Origin: Terrabacter sp. MAHUQ-38
GTDB taxonomy: Bacteria; Actinomycetota; Actinomycetes; Actinomycetales; Dermatophilaceae
Direction of reading: 5' to 3'
Assembly: GCF_014518425.1 (NCBI RefSeq)
Contig: NZ_JACVCU010000005.1
Coordinates: 468,015 to 532,014 of the forward strand
Length of the DNA stretch: 64,000 nt
Made by a program: the position numbers and the translations under genes. How positions within the stretch are numbered: the stretch's first letter is position 1; the number at the start of each line of letters is the position of its first letter. The notes under the pieces are model-generated. The model worked only from the letters and a program-made list of their open reading frames with translations, was not told the DNA's origin and did no database searches. Below are positions 1 to 11,546 of this stretch, piece by piece.

Positions 1-492
1 CTGCCAGGTGCGCGGGTCGGGCCCGTTCTCCCAGGACAGCTCGTTCAGCAGCTTGTCGGTGGCCGGGTCGAGCACCTGCATGCCGACGAGGCCGTGCGAG
101 CCGGGCGGCAGTCCGGTCCCGAAGGTGCCCATCGAGGTCGCGGTCGTCGTCGGGAAGCCGCACGGCACGCGGCTCGTCGTGCTGGCCAGACTGCGCAGGA
201 AGGGAGCGTGACCGCTGCGCTGGCGCAGCAGGTCGTGCCCGAGCCCGTCGACGAGCACGACGACGGTGCGCGGAACGGTGGGCAGGCCGAAGACGTCGCG
301 GCCGGCATACCTCGGGACGCCGAGGCGGTCGGCCACGGAGGGCAGCACCGAGGCGAGCGTGCCCGCAGACCAGTCGGTGGGTGGGCCCGGGTCGCCGACG
401 GCGTGGTGGGTCGGCTCGGCGCCGTCATCGTTGCCGGCCTTGCCGGCCTTGCCGGCCTCGCTTGCCTTGTCGGCGCTGTCGGTCCTCGTCAT
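1..492 (-). CDS. Alkaline phosphatase family protein (nucleotide pyrophosphatase/phosphodiesterase type), C-terminus beyond the window
   Basis: The first 164 codons are visible; the rest lies outside the window. After a polar Ala/Gly/Lys-rich N-terminus the protein has the opening of the alkaline phosphatase superfamily: a hydrophobic strand ending in VDGLG (metal-binding Asp), then PTTTATSMG, where a Thr is the expected nucleophile, followed by GTGLPPGSHGLVG. Family members hydrolyse phosphodiester or pyrophosphate bonds with two metal ions; the substrate here cannot be told. The ATG at 492 has no clear Shine-Dalgarno site, so the start is uncertain. It lies 19 bases after the DUF5998 gene on the same strand and probably shares its transcript. 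Confidence 0.85.
   Translation of the reverse strand, partial: MTRTDSADKASEAGKAGKAGNDDGAEPTHHAVGDPGPPTDWSAGTLASVLPSVADRLGVPRYAGRDVFGLPTVPRTVVVLVDGLGHDLLRQRSGHAPFLRSLASTTSRVPCGFPTTTATSMGTFGTGLPPGSHGLVGMQVLDPATDKLLNELSWENGPDPRTWQ
431..457. repeat. Three perfect 9-base tandem repeats (TTGCCGGCC) inside the phosphodiesterase gene
   Basis: Units at 431-439, 440-448 and 449-457 are identical. On the minus strand they encode an Ala-Gly-Lys repeat in the disordered N-terminus. The period is a multiple of three, so copy-number change would keep the frame. Confidence 0.8.
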
Positions 493-511
493 GGGAGGGA
501 TGGCTCTACGG

Positions 512-1111
512 TCAGTGGGCGATGCCGCTGCCGATGCTGGCGGAGAGAGTCCGCGCGAAGCGCATCGCGTGACCGACCGCGTCCTCGCCGTCAGCCGCCG
601 AGCTGATGCGCAGAGAGATGTCGTCGGAGGCGATCGTTCCCTCGAAACCGTGGTCGGCCGTGCAGTCCGGGTCGCCGCACTGTGCGGGGATCATGTCCAA
701 CCGGCTCACCGCGCCCCAGCCGAGCGTCAGGGTGAGGTCGCGGCCGTGCGTACCGGGCGTGAACGTGTCGGGCTGGGCCACGACGTGCGTCAGCATGACG
801 CCGCGGACGGCTGCGAGCGGCACCGTCTCGGTCGTCGCCGTCGCCATGAGCTTGTCCTCGGACTCGGCGTGGTCGTCGGCGTGTGCGATGACGAGGCGCT
901 GCGGGGTCACCACGAGGACGGTCACGTGCCGACGGACCGTCTCGTGGTCGAACGTCGTCTCCTGGTGCACGAGGTGCGAGACGACCTCGTCGTCGGCGAT
1001 GGCGGACTCGACGACGTCGCAGACGAGGGACGGGTAGTACCCGGCGCGGGTGATCGCCTCGGTGAGGTCTTCGGGAAGGGCCCGTCCGGTGCCCGGGGTG
1101 GCGCGTCGCAT
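512..1111 (-). CDS. DUF5998 family protein
   Basis: A 199-residue soluble protein matching the actinobacterial DUF5998 family as I recognise it; function unknown. Visible elements are a helical N-terminus (ITRAGYYPSLVCDVVE), a beta-rich middle in which a His-rich strand precedes VLVVTPQRLVIAHADDH, and a CGDPDC pair of cysteines about 50 residues from the C-terminus. I prefer the ATG at 1111 over the one at 1120 because AAGGA then sits eight bases upstream. It is followed on the same strand by the phosphodiesterase gene. Confidence 0.8.
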   Translation of the reverse strand: MRRATPGTGRALPEDLTEAITRAGYYPSLVCDVVESAIADDEVVSHLVHQETTFDHETVRRHVTVLVVTPQRLVIAHADDHAESEDKLMATATTETVPLAAVRGVMLTHVVAQPDTFTPGTHGRDLTLTLGWGAVSRLDMIPAQCGDPDCTADHGFEGTIASDDISLRISSAADGEDAVGHAMRFARTLSASIGSGIAH

Positions 1112-1208
1112 ACCCCCCATCCTTGCACCCGCGCGCGGGTGGTCCCGTCAGAGCGGCCACCACGCCCGCGCCGGGCGGCCAGCGCCCCGCGGGCAGCCGA
1201 CCGACAGG

Positions 1209-3905
1209 TCAGGTCATCCGGCGACGACCCGCGTCCTTGCGCACGAGGGCCGGCCGGACCACGACCTCGGCACCGAGGACGTCGATGCCCCCGGTCCACG
1301 CGTTGACGGGGTTGAGCTCGACCGACGACAGCTCGGGGTGGTCGTCCGCGAGCACGGACAACCGGGCGATGAGGTCGGCGAGGGCGGCCCGGTGCACGGG
1401 CGCCGCGCCGCGGTGCCCGCTGAGCAGGGGGGCCGCCTTGACGCCGTCGATGAGGTCGGTGACGTCGACGTCGGTGAGCGGCGGGATACGGTGCGCGACG
1501 TCGCCCAGCAGCTCGGTCGGCGGACCCGCGACGGAGAAGCTGACGACGGGCCCGAAGAGCGGGTCCTCGCTCGCCCGGATGACGCACGAGACGCCGGGCA
1601 CGGCCATCCGCTGGACGACGAAGCGGTCGGCGCCCAGTGGGCCCAGCCGCTGGCTGAGCGACGCGTGGGCGTCACGCACGGACTCGGCGTCGACGAGGTC
1701 GCCGCGGACGCCGACGAGGCCCGGCTGGTGGCGCACGACGGGCGACGTCGACTTGAGGATGACGGGGTAGGTCAGCTCCTCAGCCGCCTCGACGGCCGAC
1801 TCGACACCGGTGACCTCGACCGCCGGCCACACGCGTATGCCGTACGCCCCCAGCAGCTCGCGCGTCTCCTCACGGGACAGCGCCCGGCCGTCCGGGCTCC
1901 CGCCGAGCAGCGCGTCGATGAAGGACTCGGCACGCAGCCGGTCGATGCCGACGGGGGCGACGGGGATGCCACGGTCGCGCTGGCGCCACAACGCGTACCG
2001 CGTGACGGCGTTGAGGGCGCGGATGCCGTCCTCCGGCATGGAGTACGCCGGCACCGAGCGGCGTATGCCGTCCTGTTCGTAGGACATGCCGTCGCCGACT
2101 CCGCGCATGCCGAGGAACGTCGCGACACAAGGTTTCTCGTGATCGGCCACGATGTTGCGCACGGCGAGGTGGACCTCCTCGTCGGCTGTGACGAGGGGTG
2201 GGATGAAGGCGGCGACGACGCTGTCGACCTCGGGGTCGGCGAAGGCGGCGTCGAGCGCCGCGGCGAACTCCTCGGGCGACGCCTGCGGCGGGAGCGAGAC
2301 GGGCCCGTGCGTCACCTTGAGGCCCCAGCTGACGCACGCGCTGGCGCTCAGGGCGCCCAGCGCGTCCGAGTTGCCGACGATGCCGACCCGGTCGCCCTTG
2401 GGCAGGGGCTGGTGCAAGGTCAGCTGGGCGACGTCGAAGAGCTGGTGGACGTTCTCGACGCGGATGACACCGGCCTGGCGCAGCAGCGCGTCGAACGCCT
2501 GGGCGGGCACGTTGGTCACGCGCGTGCGGTGGCCGGGTGGCGCGGCGAAGCTCGAGACGCCGGAGCTGACGACGATCACCGGTTTGACCGCGGCGAGGGA
2601 CCGCGCGATGCGCGAGAACTTGCGGGGGTTGCCCATGGACTCGAGGTAGAGCCCGACCGTGTCGGTCTCCTGGTCGTCGATCCAGTACTGCATGAGGTCG
2701 TTGCCCGAGACGTCGACGCGGTTGCCGGCCGAGGCGAACACGGAGATGCCGAGGCCCCGTCGGGCCGCTGACGCGAGGACGGCGACACCGAGGGCGCCGC
2801 TCTGCGCGAAGAGCCCGAGCCGGCCCTTCTCGGGGATGACGGTCGCGAGTGAGGCGTTGAGCCGGACGGCCGGGTCGTTGTTGATGAGGCCGAAGCTGTT
2901 GGGTCCGACGATGCGCATGCCGGCACGCCGGACGCGGCGGCGGAGCTTGTCCTGGAGGCGGATTCCCTCCTCACCGGCCTCGGCAAAGCCCGCCGACAGC
3001 ACGAGGAGGGCCTTGACTCCCGCCTTGCCGCAGTCCTTGACGACGTCGAGCGCCTGCTTGGCCGGCACGACGACGACGGCGAGGTCGACCGGCTCCGGCG
3101 TCTCGAGGATGCTGGGGTAGGCCTTGACGCCCTGGACGTGCTCCGCGACCCGGTGGATCGGGTAGAGCTCGCCCTGGAAGTCCGACGCGATGATGTTGCG
3201 CATCACGAGCGCGCCGATCGACTCCTCACGGCGGCTCGCCCCGATGACGGCCACCCGCTCCGGGAAGAGGATGGTGCGCATGCTGCGCGACTCGGCGCGG
3301 TGCTCGCGGGACAGCTGGACGGCCTTGCTCTGCTCGGTGGGCAGGATGTCGAACGAGACCTCGACGACGCCGTCCTCGATGTGGTGGGTGACCTCGTAGC
3401 CCGCATCCTTGAACACCGTGAGCATCTTGCGGTTCTGCGGCAGCACCTCGGCGACGAACCGCGTGATGCCCATCTCCTGGGCGATGGCCGCGAGGTGCTC
3501 GAGCATGACCGAGCCGATGCCCTTGCCCTGGAAGTGGTCCGAGATGTTGAACGCGACCTCGGCGGACGTCGGGTCGATCCGGTCGTAGCGGCCGATGCCG
3601 ATGATCTCGCCGTCGAGGGTCGCGACGAGGGCCACCCGGTCGTGGTGGTCGACATGGGTGAAGCGGTGGACGTCGCGCTCACTCAGCTGGCGCAGCGGCG
3701 CGAAGAAGCGCAGGTAGATCGACTCCTCCGACTGACGGCTGTGGAAGTGGCGGATGCCGTCGGCGTCGTCGGGCGTGATCGGCCGGACGTGCGCCACGCT
3801 GCCGTCGCGGAGCACGACGTCCGCCTCCCACTCTAGGGGAGCTCCCGTCTGCCGAGCCGAGACCCGCTCCAGCGCACCGGTGTCGTCGAGCTCGCCACCC
3901 TCCAT
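1209..3905 (-). CDS. Fusion of GNAT N-acetyltransferase with an ADP-forming acyl-CoA synthetase (Pat-like protein acetyltransferase)
   Basis: 898 residues. Residues ~25-185 form a GNAT domain (GRYDRIDPTSAEVAFNI, then Q-G-K-G-I-G-S acetyl-CoA loop). From ~205 comes a CoA-binding Rossmann domain (VAVIGASRREESIG), then a succinyl-CoA-ligase-like domain with GPNSFGLIN and GNSDALG, and an ATP-grasp region from ~680 (YPVILKSTSPVVRH). This architecture belongs to the protein lysine acetyltransferases that modify acyl-CoA synthetases in other bacteria; the synthetase half is often catalytically dead in relatives and I cannot judge that here. The ATG at 3905 lacks a convincing ribosome-binding site. 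It is divergent from the nitroreductase gene. Confidence 0.9.
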   Translation of the reverse strand: MEGGELDDTGALERVSARQTGAPLEWEADVVLRDGSVAHVRPITPDDADGIRHFHSRQSEESIYLRFFAPLRQLSERDVHRFTHVDHHDRVALVATLDGEIIGIGRYDRIDPTSAEVAFNISDHFQGKGIGSVMLEHLAAIAQEMGITRFVAEVLPQNRKMLTVFKDAGYEVTHHIEDGVVEVSFDILPTEQSKAVQLSREHRAESRSMRTILFPERVAVIGASRREESIGALVMRNIIASDFQGELYPIHRVAEHVQGVKAYPSILETPEPVDLAVVVVPAKQALDVVKDCGKAGVKALLVLSAGFAEAGEEGIRLQDKLRRRVRRAGMRIVGPNSFGLINNDPAVRLNASLATVIPEKGRLGLFAQSGALGVAVLASAARRGLGISVFASAGNRVDVSGNDLMQYWIDDQETDTVGLYLESMGNPRKFSRIARSLAAVKPVIVVSSGVSSFAAPPGHRTRVTNVPAQAFDALLRQAGVIRVENVHQLFDVAQLTLHQPLPKGDRVGIVGNSDALGALSASACVSWGLKVTHGPVSLPPQASPEEFAAALDAAFADPEVDSVVAAFIPPLVTADEEVHLAVRNIVADHEKPCVATFLGMRGVGDGMSYEQDGIRRSVPAYSMPEDGIRALNAVTRYALWRQRDRGIPVAPVGIDRLRAESFIDALLGGSPDGRALSREETRELLGAYGIRVWPAVEVTGVESAVEAAEELTYPVILKSTSPVVRHQPGLVGVRGDLVDAESVRDAHASLSQRLGPLGADRFVVQRMAVPGVSCVIRASEDPLFGPVVSFSVAGPPTELLGDVAHRIPPLTDVDVTDLIDGVKAAPLLSGHRGAAPVHRAALADLIARLSVLADDHPELSSVELNPVNAWTGGIDVLGAEVVVRPALVRKDAGRRRMT

Positions 3906-3960
3906 GGGGTCATCGTGTCACGTCCCGCCGGCCGTCCTGCGCAGGTGGGAGTCTGGTCGC

Positions 3961-4584
3961 ATGGAGTTCACCGAGGTGGTCCGCGCCCGGCGCATGGTCC
4001 GTCGCTACGACCCTGACCGGCCGGTCCCGCGGGAGCTCGTCGAGCGGTGTCTGGCCAACGCCGTCCGATCCCCCAGCGCAGGCTTCAGCCAGGGCTGGGA
4101 CTTCCTCGTCCTCACCACGCCCGCCGAGCGCGACGCCTTCTGGCGAGCCACGACGGACCCGGACGCGGGGAGCGACCCCTGGCTCGACGGCATCCGGGCG
4201 GCGCCCGTGCTCGTCGTGTGCCTCTCGCACAAGGACGCCTACCTCGACCGGTACGCGGCGCCCGACAAGGGCTGGACCGACCGCGACGAGGCCCGCTGGC
4301 CGGTCCCCTACTGGGACGTCGACACGGGCATGGCCTCGCTGCTCATCCTGCTCACCGCCACCGACGAGGGGCTCGGCAGCCTCTTCTTCGGGGTCCCGCC
4401 CGGGCACCACGACGCCGTGCGCGAGGCGTTCGACATCCCCACGGGTCGCACGATCGTCGGGGTCGTCTCCATCGGGTATGCCGTCCCGGGACCGAAGAGC
4501 CCGAGCCTGCGCCGCCACCGGCGGAGCGGGCGCGAGGTGGCCCACTGGGGGCGCTTCGGCGTGGCAGGTGATGGCGCGCGATGA
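3961..4584 (+). CDS. Nitroreductase family protein (FMN-dependent oxidoreductase)
   Basis: 207 residues with the nitroreductase fold: the FMN phosphate-binding RRMVRRYDPDRPVP near the N-terminus, SPSAGFSQGWDFLVL, a central DVDTGMASLLILLTATDEGLGSLFFG helix and a C-terminal GVVSIGYAV strand. Family members transfer hydride from NAD(P)H through FMN to nitroaromatics, quinones or flavin; the natural substrate is not evident. A Trp-rich insert (DKGWTDRDEARWPVPYWD) distinguishes it from NfsB-like enzymes. The ATG at 3961 starts directly on the conserved EFTEVVRARR segment. It ends 53 bases before parC on the same strand. Confidence 0.88.
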   Translation: MEFTEVVRARRMVRRYDPDRPVPRELVERCLANAVRSPSAGFSQGWDFLVLTTPAERDAFWRATTDPDAGSDPWLDGIRAAPVLVVCLSHKDAYLDRYAAPDKGWTDRDEARWPVPYWDVDTGMASLLILLTATDEGLGSLFFGVPPGHHDAVREAFDIPTGRTIVGVVSIGYAVPGPKSPSLRRHRRSGREVAHWGRFGVAGDGAR

Positions 4585-4637
4585 GGCTGCGCGAAGATGG
4601 GGTGTTCACCCGCTAGCGGCAAGGAGCACCACCCGGC

Positions 4638-7180
<2,543 letters not shown>

Positions 7181-7184
<4 letters not shown>

Positions 7185-8224
7185 CAGCGACGGCGGACGG
7201 CGCGACCGGGGTCCGGGCCGACACCGACCTCGTCGGGCCGGGCGTCGAGAACGACGAGCACCCGGCCACGAGCGGGCACGGCAGTCCGGCATCCGACGCG
7301 TGCTCGGTCCAGTGGGACCACGACGGCACGAGTGCGTTCGGCACGGCGGCGACCGCCGCCTTCTTCGTCATCGTCGAGCAGCCTGGTCCTTGGGGACGGG
7401 ACGCCGCTCGGGAGTCGCACCTCGACCACGACCTCGGCGCCGAGCTCGACGCCCGCACCAGCCACGCCGGAGGGCGGTTCATGCTCGTTCGAAGGCCGGG
7501 TGGCCACCCCGCCCACGACGGCCCTCGCCATGTGCTGCTCGCGCACACGGGTGCCCGGGCCGAGGACGCCTGGCTCCTGACGGCCGAGGTCGACGACGTC
7601 GGCGACCTCCTGGGCCTCGACTGGGCCGGTCTCGCCCGCGGCAGCCGCGCGCTCGTGCAGGCATCGCTGCCCGGCTCGCGCCCGGCCGAGCCGACGCTCC
7701 TCGTGTGCACCAACGGGCGCCGCGACGTGTGCTGTGCCGTGCGCGGACGCCCGCTGGCGGCTCACGCAGCCCGGCTCGCCCCCGGACGAGTCTGGGAGGC
7801 ATCGCACACGGGCGGCCACCGCTTCGCCCCGACGGCGGTCCTGCTCCCCTGGGGACAGACGTTCGCACGGCTCGACGACGAGGGCGCAGAGTGGGTCCTC
7901 GCCGCGAGCGACTCGGGGCACGTCCCCGCCGAGCTGCTCGGCCCGCTTCACGACCGCGGCCGATCTAGCGTCCCGGGCCCGTCGCAGTGCGCCGAGTCCC
8001 ACGTGCGGCAGGAGACCGGCGAGACCCGGCTCGCGGCGCTCTGGGCCGACCAGCCCGAGCCGACCGACGACGGCTGGGACGTCATGGTGACCCACGCCGA
8101 CGGTCGGCGCTGGCACGTCGCGGTCACGCGCGCCCCCGCCGGCCGCACGCGTCCCGAGTCGTGCGGCAAGAAGGCGATCGACGTCCTGGAGCACCGGGCC
8201 ACGATCGTGGAGGCGTGGTTCTAG
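7181..8224 (+). CDS. Sucrase/ferredoxin-like family protein (thioredoxin-fold 2Fe-2S)
   Basis: 347 residues. Recognised by CTNGRRDVCC, which supplies cysteines for the presumed 2Fe-2S cluster, followed about 20 residues later by WEASHTGGHRFAPTAVLLPWG, the hallmark His-Gly-Gly-His segment of the family. A C-terminal extension carries a conserved CGKKA motif. The name comes from a plant purification artefact; no sucrase activity is implied, and a redox role is the reasonable inference. The ATG overlaps the parC stop by four bases, implying translational coupling. It converges on the Mox operon with only 13 bases between stops and no obvious terminator. Confidence 0.88.
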
Positions 8225-8237
8225 CCCCGACGCGTCG

Positions 8238-9083
8238 TCACCAGGGCTTCGGATAGCTCGGCGAGCCTCCACCGGTAAGGGTGTCGTCGCTTCCCTGCTG
8301 CTGCTGGTTGCGTTCGATGGTGTTCTGGCGCTGCTGCTCCTGGAGGTAGTCCTGCTCCTCCTGGCTCGGCGTGTTGCCGGGGTCGGGCGTCGGCTGCGGC
8401 GGCTGGCTCGGGCCAGGCGCCGGCTGCTCGCCCTGCGGCGGCTGGTCGTCCTGTGCCGGAGGGTCGGCGTTCTTCTCCTCCATGCGCTGCTGGGCCTGCT
8501 CGAGCTGCTCACCCGTCTGGCCGCCCTCGGGCGCCTCGCAGAGCGGCGGGCGTTCGCTCGTGATCTTGATGCCCTTGTCGTAGTACTGCTTCCACTCGTC
8601 GGTGCGCTCGCGGGCCTTCGCCTGGTCGCCGAGCGCCTCGTAGGTGAGCCCGAGGTTGACCCGGACCTTGCACTCGTCGATGCCACCCTTGGGCACCTGC
8701 GCGAACGCCTGCTCGAACCACGGCCGGGCCAGCTCGAAGTGCCCCGAGAGCACGTGCGCGTCGCCGATGGCGAACGGCGATCGGAACTGCTCGACGACGT
8801 TGACCCACCCCTGCCTCTCCCCCCAGAGCACGGTGCGCGGCTTGTCACCCGCCTGGTAGGCATCGAGAGTCTGCGCTGCGACCACGTTGAGCGACACGAG
8901 CCGTGCAGCGACGAGGACGAGCAGGACGACGAGCGGTGAGGACGCGAGCAGCAGCCGGCGGCGACGGCGACGCTGGTGTGGCGGCAGTGGAGGATTCGCG
9001 CGACGTCGCAGCCGCCGTCCGGCACGCTGCGGCGCCTCGGGCCCGCTGTCTGCGCGGGCCGGTGGGTCGTCGAGGAGTGTCAT
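8238..9083 (-). CDS. Membrane-anchored TPR-like protein, last gene of the MoxR/VWA operon
   Basis: 281 residues: a basic, proline-rich cytoplasmic start (RRRRRRLLLASS), one transmembrane segment at ~45-65, then helical repeats resembling a short tetratricopeptide region (ELARPWFEQAF, NLGLTYEALGDQAKARERTDEW), and a long Pro/Gln-rich tail ending in QNTIERNQQQQ. No catalytic motif is seen. The ATG at 9083 overlaps the upstream VWA gene stop (ATGA), so it is almost certainly co-translated; an upstream in-frame extension exists but would overlap the VWA gene. It occupies the place of the TPR/BatC-like component in other MoxR-VWA systems, a role I infer from position. Confidence 0.75.
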   Translation of the reverse strand: MTLLDDPPARADSGPEAPQRAGRRLRRRANPPLPPHQRRRRRRLLLASSPLVVLLVLVAARLVSLNVVAAQTLDAYQAGDKPRTVLWGERQGWVNVVEQFRSPFAIGDAHVLSGHFELARPWFEQAFAQVPKGGIDECKVRVNLGLTYEALGDQAKARERTDEWKQYYDKGIKITSERPPLCEAPEGGQTGEQLEQAQQRMEEKNADPPAQDDQPPQGEQPAPGPSQPPQPTPDPGNTPSQEEQDYLQEQQRQNTIERNQQQQGSDDTLTGGGSPSYPKPW

Positions 9084-10099
9084 GGCCGGGCCTCCCTCCG
9101 TCGCCTGGTCTGCACGAGGGCGGTGACGCTCGCCCCCACCTCCCACGCGGCGATCCCTGCGACGCCGATGAGCAGTGGCCAGTACAGCTCTCGACGGGCG
9201 AGGACCTTCTGCTTCTCGATCTCCTCGCTCGTGCCGAACCGCGCGAGGTCGATGCCGTCCACGGCCGGGTCGATGGCATCGCCGGACTCGCGGTGCAGGT
9301 AGGGCAGGCCGAGCTGGTTGCCGATCGCGCGCAGCGTGTCCTCGCTGATGACGGACCGGGCGTCCTCGCCGGTCGCCGGGTCCTTGATGTAGGTGCGCGA
9401 GGTGTCGAAGCGCGATCGCGTCGCCTTCATCCGTCCGCCTTCGGCCGTGCCGTAGCCGAGCACCGCGCCACCGTTGACGAGCCGCTTGTCGATGTCGAAC
9501 GGCGTCGGCGCGTCGGGCGCCGTCTGCTCGCCGTCACCCAGGTAGAAGACGACCCGTCCGCGCTCGGGCGTGCGTGCGTCGGCCTGCTCGAGCAGCGTCT
9601 TGAGCCGGTCGTTCGCCTGGCTCACCGACGTACCGTGCGAGACCTCGTACGACTCCGGGAGCAGCGTCTCGACCGCGGCGTCGAGCGCCGTCGTGTCGGT
9701 CGTGAGAGGCAGCCGCACGCGTGCGTCCTGGTCGAACGTCACGATGGAGTAGCGCGCGCCGGGCAGGTCCGTGGCGATGGCAGCGATGTCGGCGGCGACG
9801 CCCTCGATGCGTGGCCGCTCGTCCCCGTAGTCCTCCGCGATGATGCTGCTCGTCGTGTCGACGACGAAGTAGACGTTGAGGTTGGCGGCCGTCGTGTCGA
9901 CCTGCTCTCCCGGCACCGCCGGCCGCACGGCCGCCGTACCGAGCAGCAGCACCGCAGCCGTGAGCCGCCAGTGCGTGGTCCGGGACTCACCCGGGACGGT
10001 GCGCGACGACGGGTTCCACCAGACGGCCGCCAGTCCTGCGACGACGAGGACGAGGAGCACGGGCCACGGCACGACGGGCAGCAGGCTCACGAGGCCCAC
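9080..10099 (-). CDS. VWA domain membrane protein (BatB-like, variant MIDAS)
   Basis: 339 residues with two N-terminal transmembrane helices (LLPVVPWPVLLVLVVAGLAAVWW and VLLLGTAAVRP), a von Willebrand A domain at ~85-290 and a C-terminal transmembrane helix. The metal-ion adhesion site reads DTTSS instead of the usual DxSxS; Thr at the second position may still bind metal. The GTG at 10099 lies 13 bases inside the end of the preceding VWA gene, so expression is coupled. In MoxR systems such paired VWA proteins are thought to be clients or effectors of the AAA+ ATPase, often for metal insertion or envelope assembly. The actual target is unknown here. Confidence 0.85.
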   Translation of the reverse strand: MGLVSLLPVVPWPVLLVLVVAGLAAVWWNPSSRTVPGESRTTHWRLTAAVLLLGTAAVRPAVPGEQVDTTAANLNVYFVVDTTSSIIAEDYGDERPRIEGVAADIAAIATDLPGARYSIVTFDQDARVRLPLTTDTTALDAAVETLLPESYEVSHGTSVSQANDRLKTLLEQADARTPERGRVVFYLGDGEQTAPDAPTPFDIDKRLVNGGAVLGYGTAEGGRMKATRSRFDTSRTYIKDPATGEDARSVISEDTLRAIGNQLGLPYLHRESGDAIDPAVDGIDLARFGTSEEIEKQKVLARRELYWPLLIGVAGIAAWEVGASVTALVQTRRRREARP

Positions 10100-11076
10100 C
10101 TCCGGCTCGCGCCGATGACCCCGACGAGCCCGACGCCCGCCAGCACGATCGGCAGGGTCGGGTTGTCGGAGTACAGCGACCGTGCGGCGGCGTCGATGAG
10201 GGTGGCCTCCTGCGCCTGCACCGAGTCGACGATTCCCTTGATCGCCGACTGGTCGTTCATCGCGTAGTACTGGCCCGCGGTGCCGGTCACGACGTCACGC
10301 AGCTCGGCCGCCTCCTCGTCGGGGCCGTCCTCCTCGGGGTTGAGCCCGTAGACGCGCACGCCCTTCACCTTGGCCAGCTCGCCCGCCTCGTCGATGTCGA
10401 TGATCGGCCGTCCGGCCAGATGGTTGTCGGTGGCGAAGACGACCGAGCGTGCCCGCTGCACCTCGACCTTGTCGAAGCTCGACACGCAGGTGGCGAGACC
10501 GTCGCCGATGAGCGAGGTGCCGCGGCCGTTGAAGGTGCCGGCGAAGAACGAGTCGTACTCCGGGTCGCCGGTCAACGCGCGCGCGGCCGTGTCGAGCTCG
10601 CCGTTGATGAAGTCGTAGTCATCGGTGAGCGGGAACACCGTCGCGGCCGAGGAGTTGAAGATGACGAGACCGATCCGCTCGCCCTCGAAGTTCTTGACGA
10701 GCGTCTTGAACGTCGCGACGAGGGTGGCGTCGTAGGCCGCCATCGAGCCGGAGATGTCGAGGCACAGCATGATGTCGCGGCTGCGGGTCTGGGGCTTCTC
10801 GATCGTCGTGTCGAGCGGGCGGGCCGCACCCACGAGCGCCGCGCCGCCGAGCAGGACCGCGCTCAGCGCCAGCACCGCCATCCGGATGCGGTGGAGACGA
10901 AGCGCCCGCCGGTATGCCGGCAGCTCGGTCAAGGCGGTCGAGTTCGCCACTGCCGCAGCCGCCTTCGCCGACCGATGGGTCAGGTGACGGTAGACGGCGT
11001 ACGCGAGGAGCACCGCAAGGAGCGTCCCCAGGCTGAGGACGCCGGGGTACTTGAGGTCGAGTCCGTTCAGCTCCAC
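10087..11076 (-). CDS. VWA domain membrane protein (BatA-like, intact MIDAS)
   Basis: 329 residues. Two N-terminal transmembrane helices (SLGTLLAVLLAYAVY; MAVLALSAVLLGGAALVGAA), then a VWA domain opening with IMLCLDISGSM, a complete DxSxS metal site, and a C-terminal helix (LPIVLAGVGLVGVIG). The domain faces the outside if the usual topology holds. The GTG start at 11076 overlaps the end of the preceding gene by 10 bases. Having one VWA protein with a canonical MIDAS and one with a variant side by side is typical of the Bat/Mox arrangement. Confidence 0.87.
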   Translation of the reverse strand: MELNGLDLKYPGVLSLGTLLAVLLAYAVYRHLTHRSAKAAAAVANSTALTELPAYRRALRLHRIRMAVLALSAVLLGGAALVGAARPLDTTIEKPQTRSRDIMLCLDISGSMAAYDATLVATFKTLVKNFEGERIGLVIFNSSAATVFPLTDDYDFINGELDTAARALTGDPEYDSFFAGTFNGRGTSLIGDGLATCVSSFDKVEVQRARSVVFATDNHLAGRPIIDIDEAGELAKVKGVRVYGLNPEEDGPDEEAAELRDVVTGTAGQYYAMNDQSAIKGIVDSVQAQEATLIDAAARSLYSDNPTLPIVLAGVGLVGVIGASRRWAS

Positions 11077-11546
11077 CGCGCCACCACCTGCTTGGCCACG
11101 GTGCCCGCCCCGGAGAGCGTCGCCGTCTCGCGCGGACCGAACTCCCCGGGGTACAGGGTGCCGACGACCTCCGACACGGGAGTCAGCCGATCGCCTCGCG
11201 CGTTGAGCTCGGTCAGCGTCATCGTCGGCGCGTGGATGCCGGAGACCTCCTGCACGAAGTGTCGGACGAGGACGCTGAGCTGCTGGTGCGCCCGACGCTG
11301 CGTGATCTCGCCGGAGGCCGCTCGCTCGAGCACGAGGTCGATCTGTCGCGTGTAGTCCTCGCGCAGTCGAGTCAGGCGGTCAGGCGTGACGCGGGGCGGC
11401 ACGACGACCTTCCTGGCCCGCGTGCTCCACCACACCCAGGCATACCAGGCCGCGACGAGCGCGAGGATCCCGACGCCGATCCACAGCCACTTCGCGGCGT
11501 ACGGGTCGGGCGCGTAGAAGCCGGGGGGCGGGTCAGCGGCGAGCAC
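11067..11546 (-). CDS. Single-pass membrane protein of the MoxR/VWA operon
   Basis: 159 residues: after a short outside-facing, proline-rich start (ADPPPGFYAPDPYAA) there is one transmembrane helix (WLWIGVGILALVAAWYAWVWW), then a basic turn and a soluble helical domain with RLREDYTRQID and HFVQEVSG. It resembles the small DUF4381-like proteins found between DUF58 and VWA genes, but I do not recognise a named domain with confidence. I chose the GTG at 11546, which gives a 14-base overlap with the DUF58 gene; longer frames would run through that gene. Confidence 0.72.
   Translation of the reverse strand: MLAADPPPGFYAPDPYAAKWLWIGVGILALVAAWYAWVWWSTRARKVVVPPRVTPDRLTRLREDYTRQIDLVLERAASGEITQRRAHQQLSVLVRHFVQEVSGIHAPTMTLTELNARGDRLTPVSEVVGTLYPGEFGPRETATLSGAGTVAKQVVARWS

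Noticed and set aside
1050..2771. Long plus-strand frame antisense to the GNAT/CoA-synthetase gene
   Set aside because: Arg/Gly/Asp-rich shadow of the opposite-strand gene, as are the similar long frames at 13954-15972, 20925-22385, 33857-36652 and 53175-54830.
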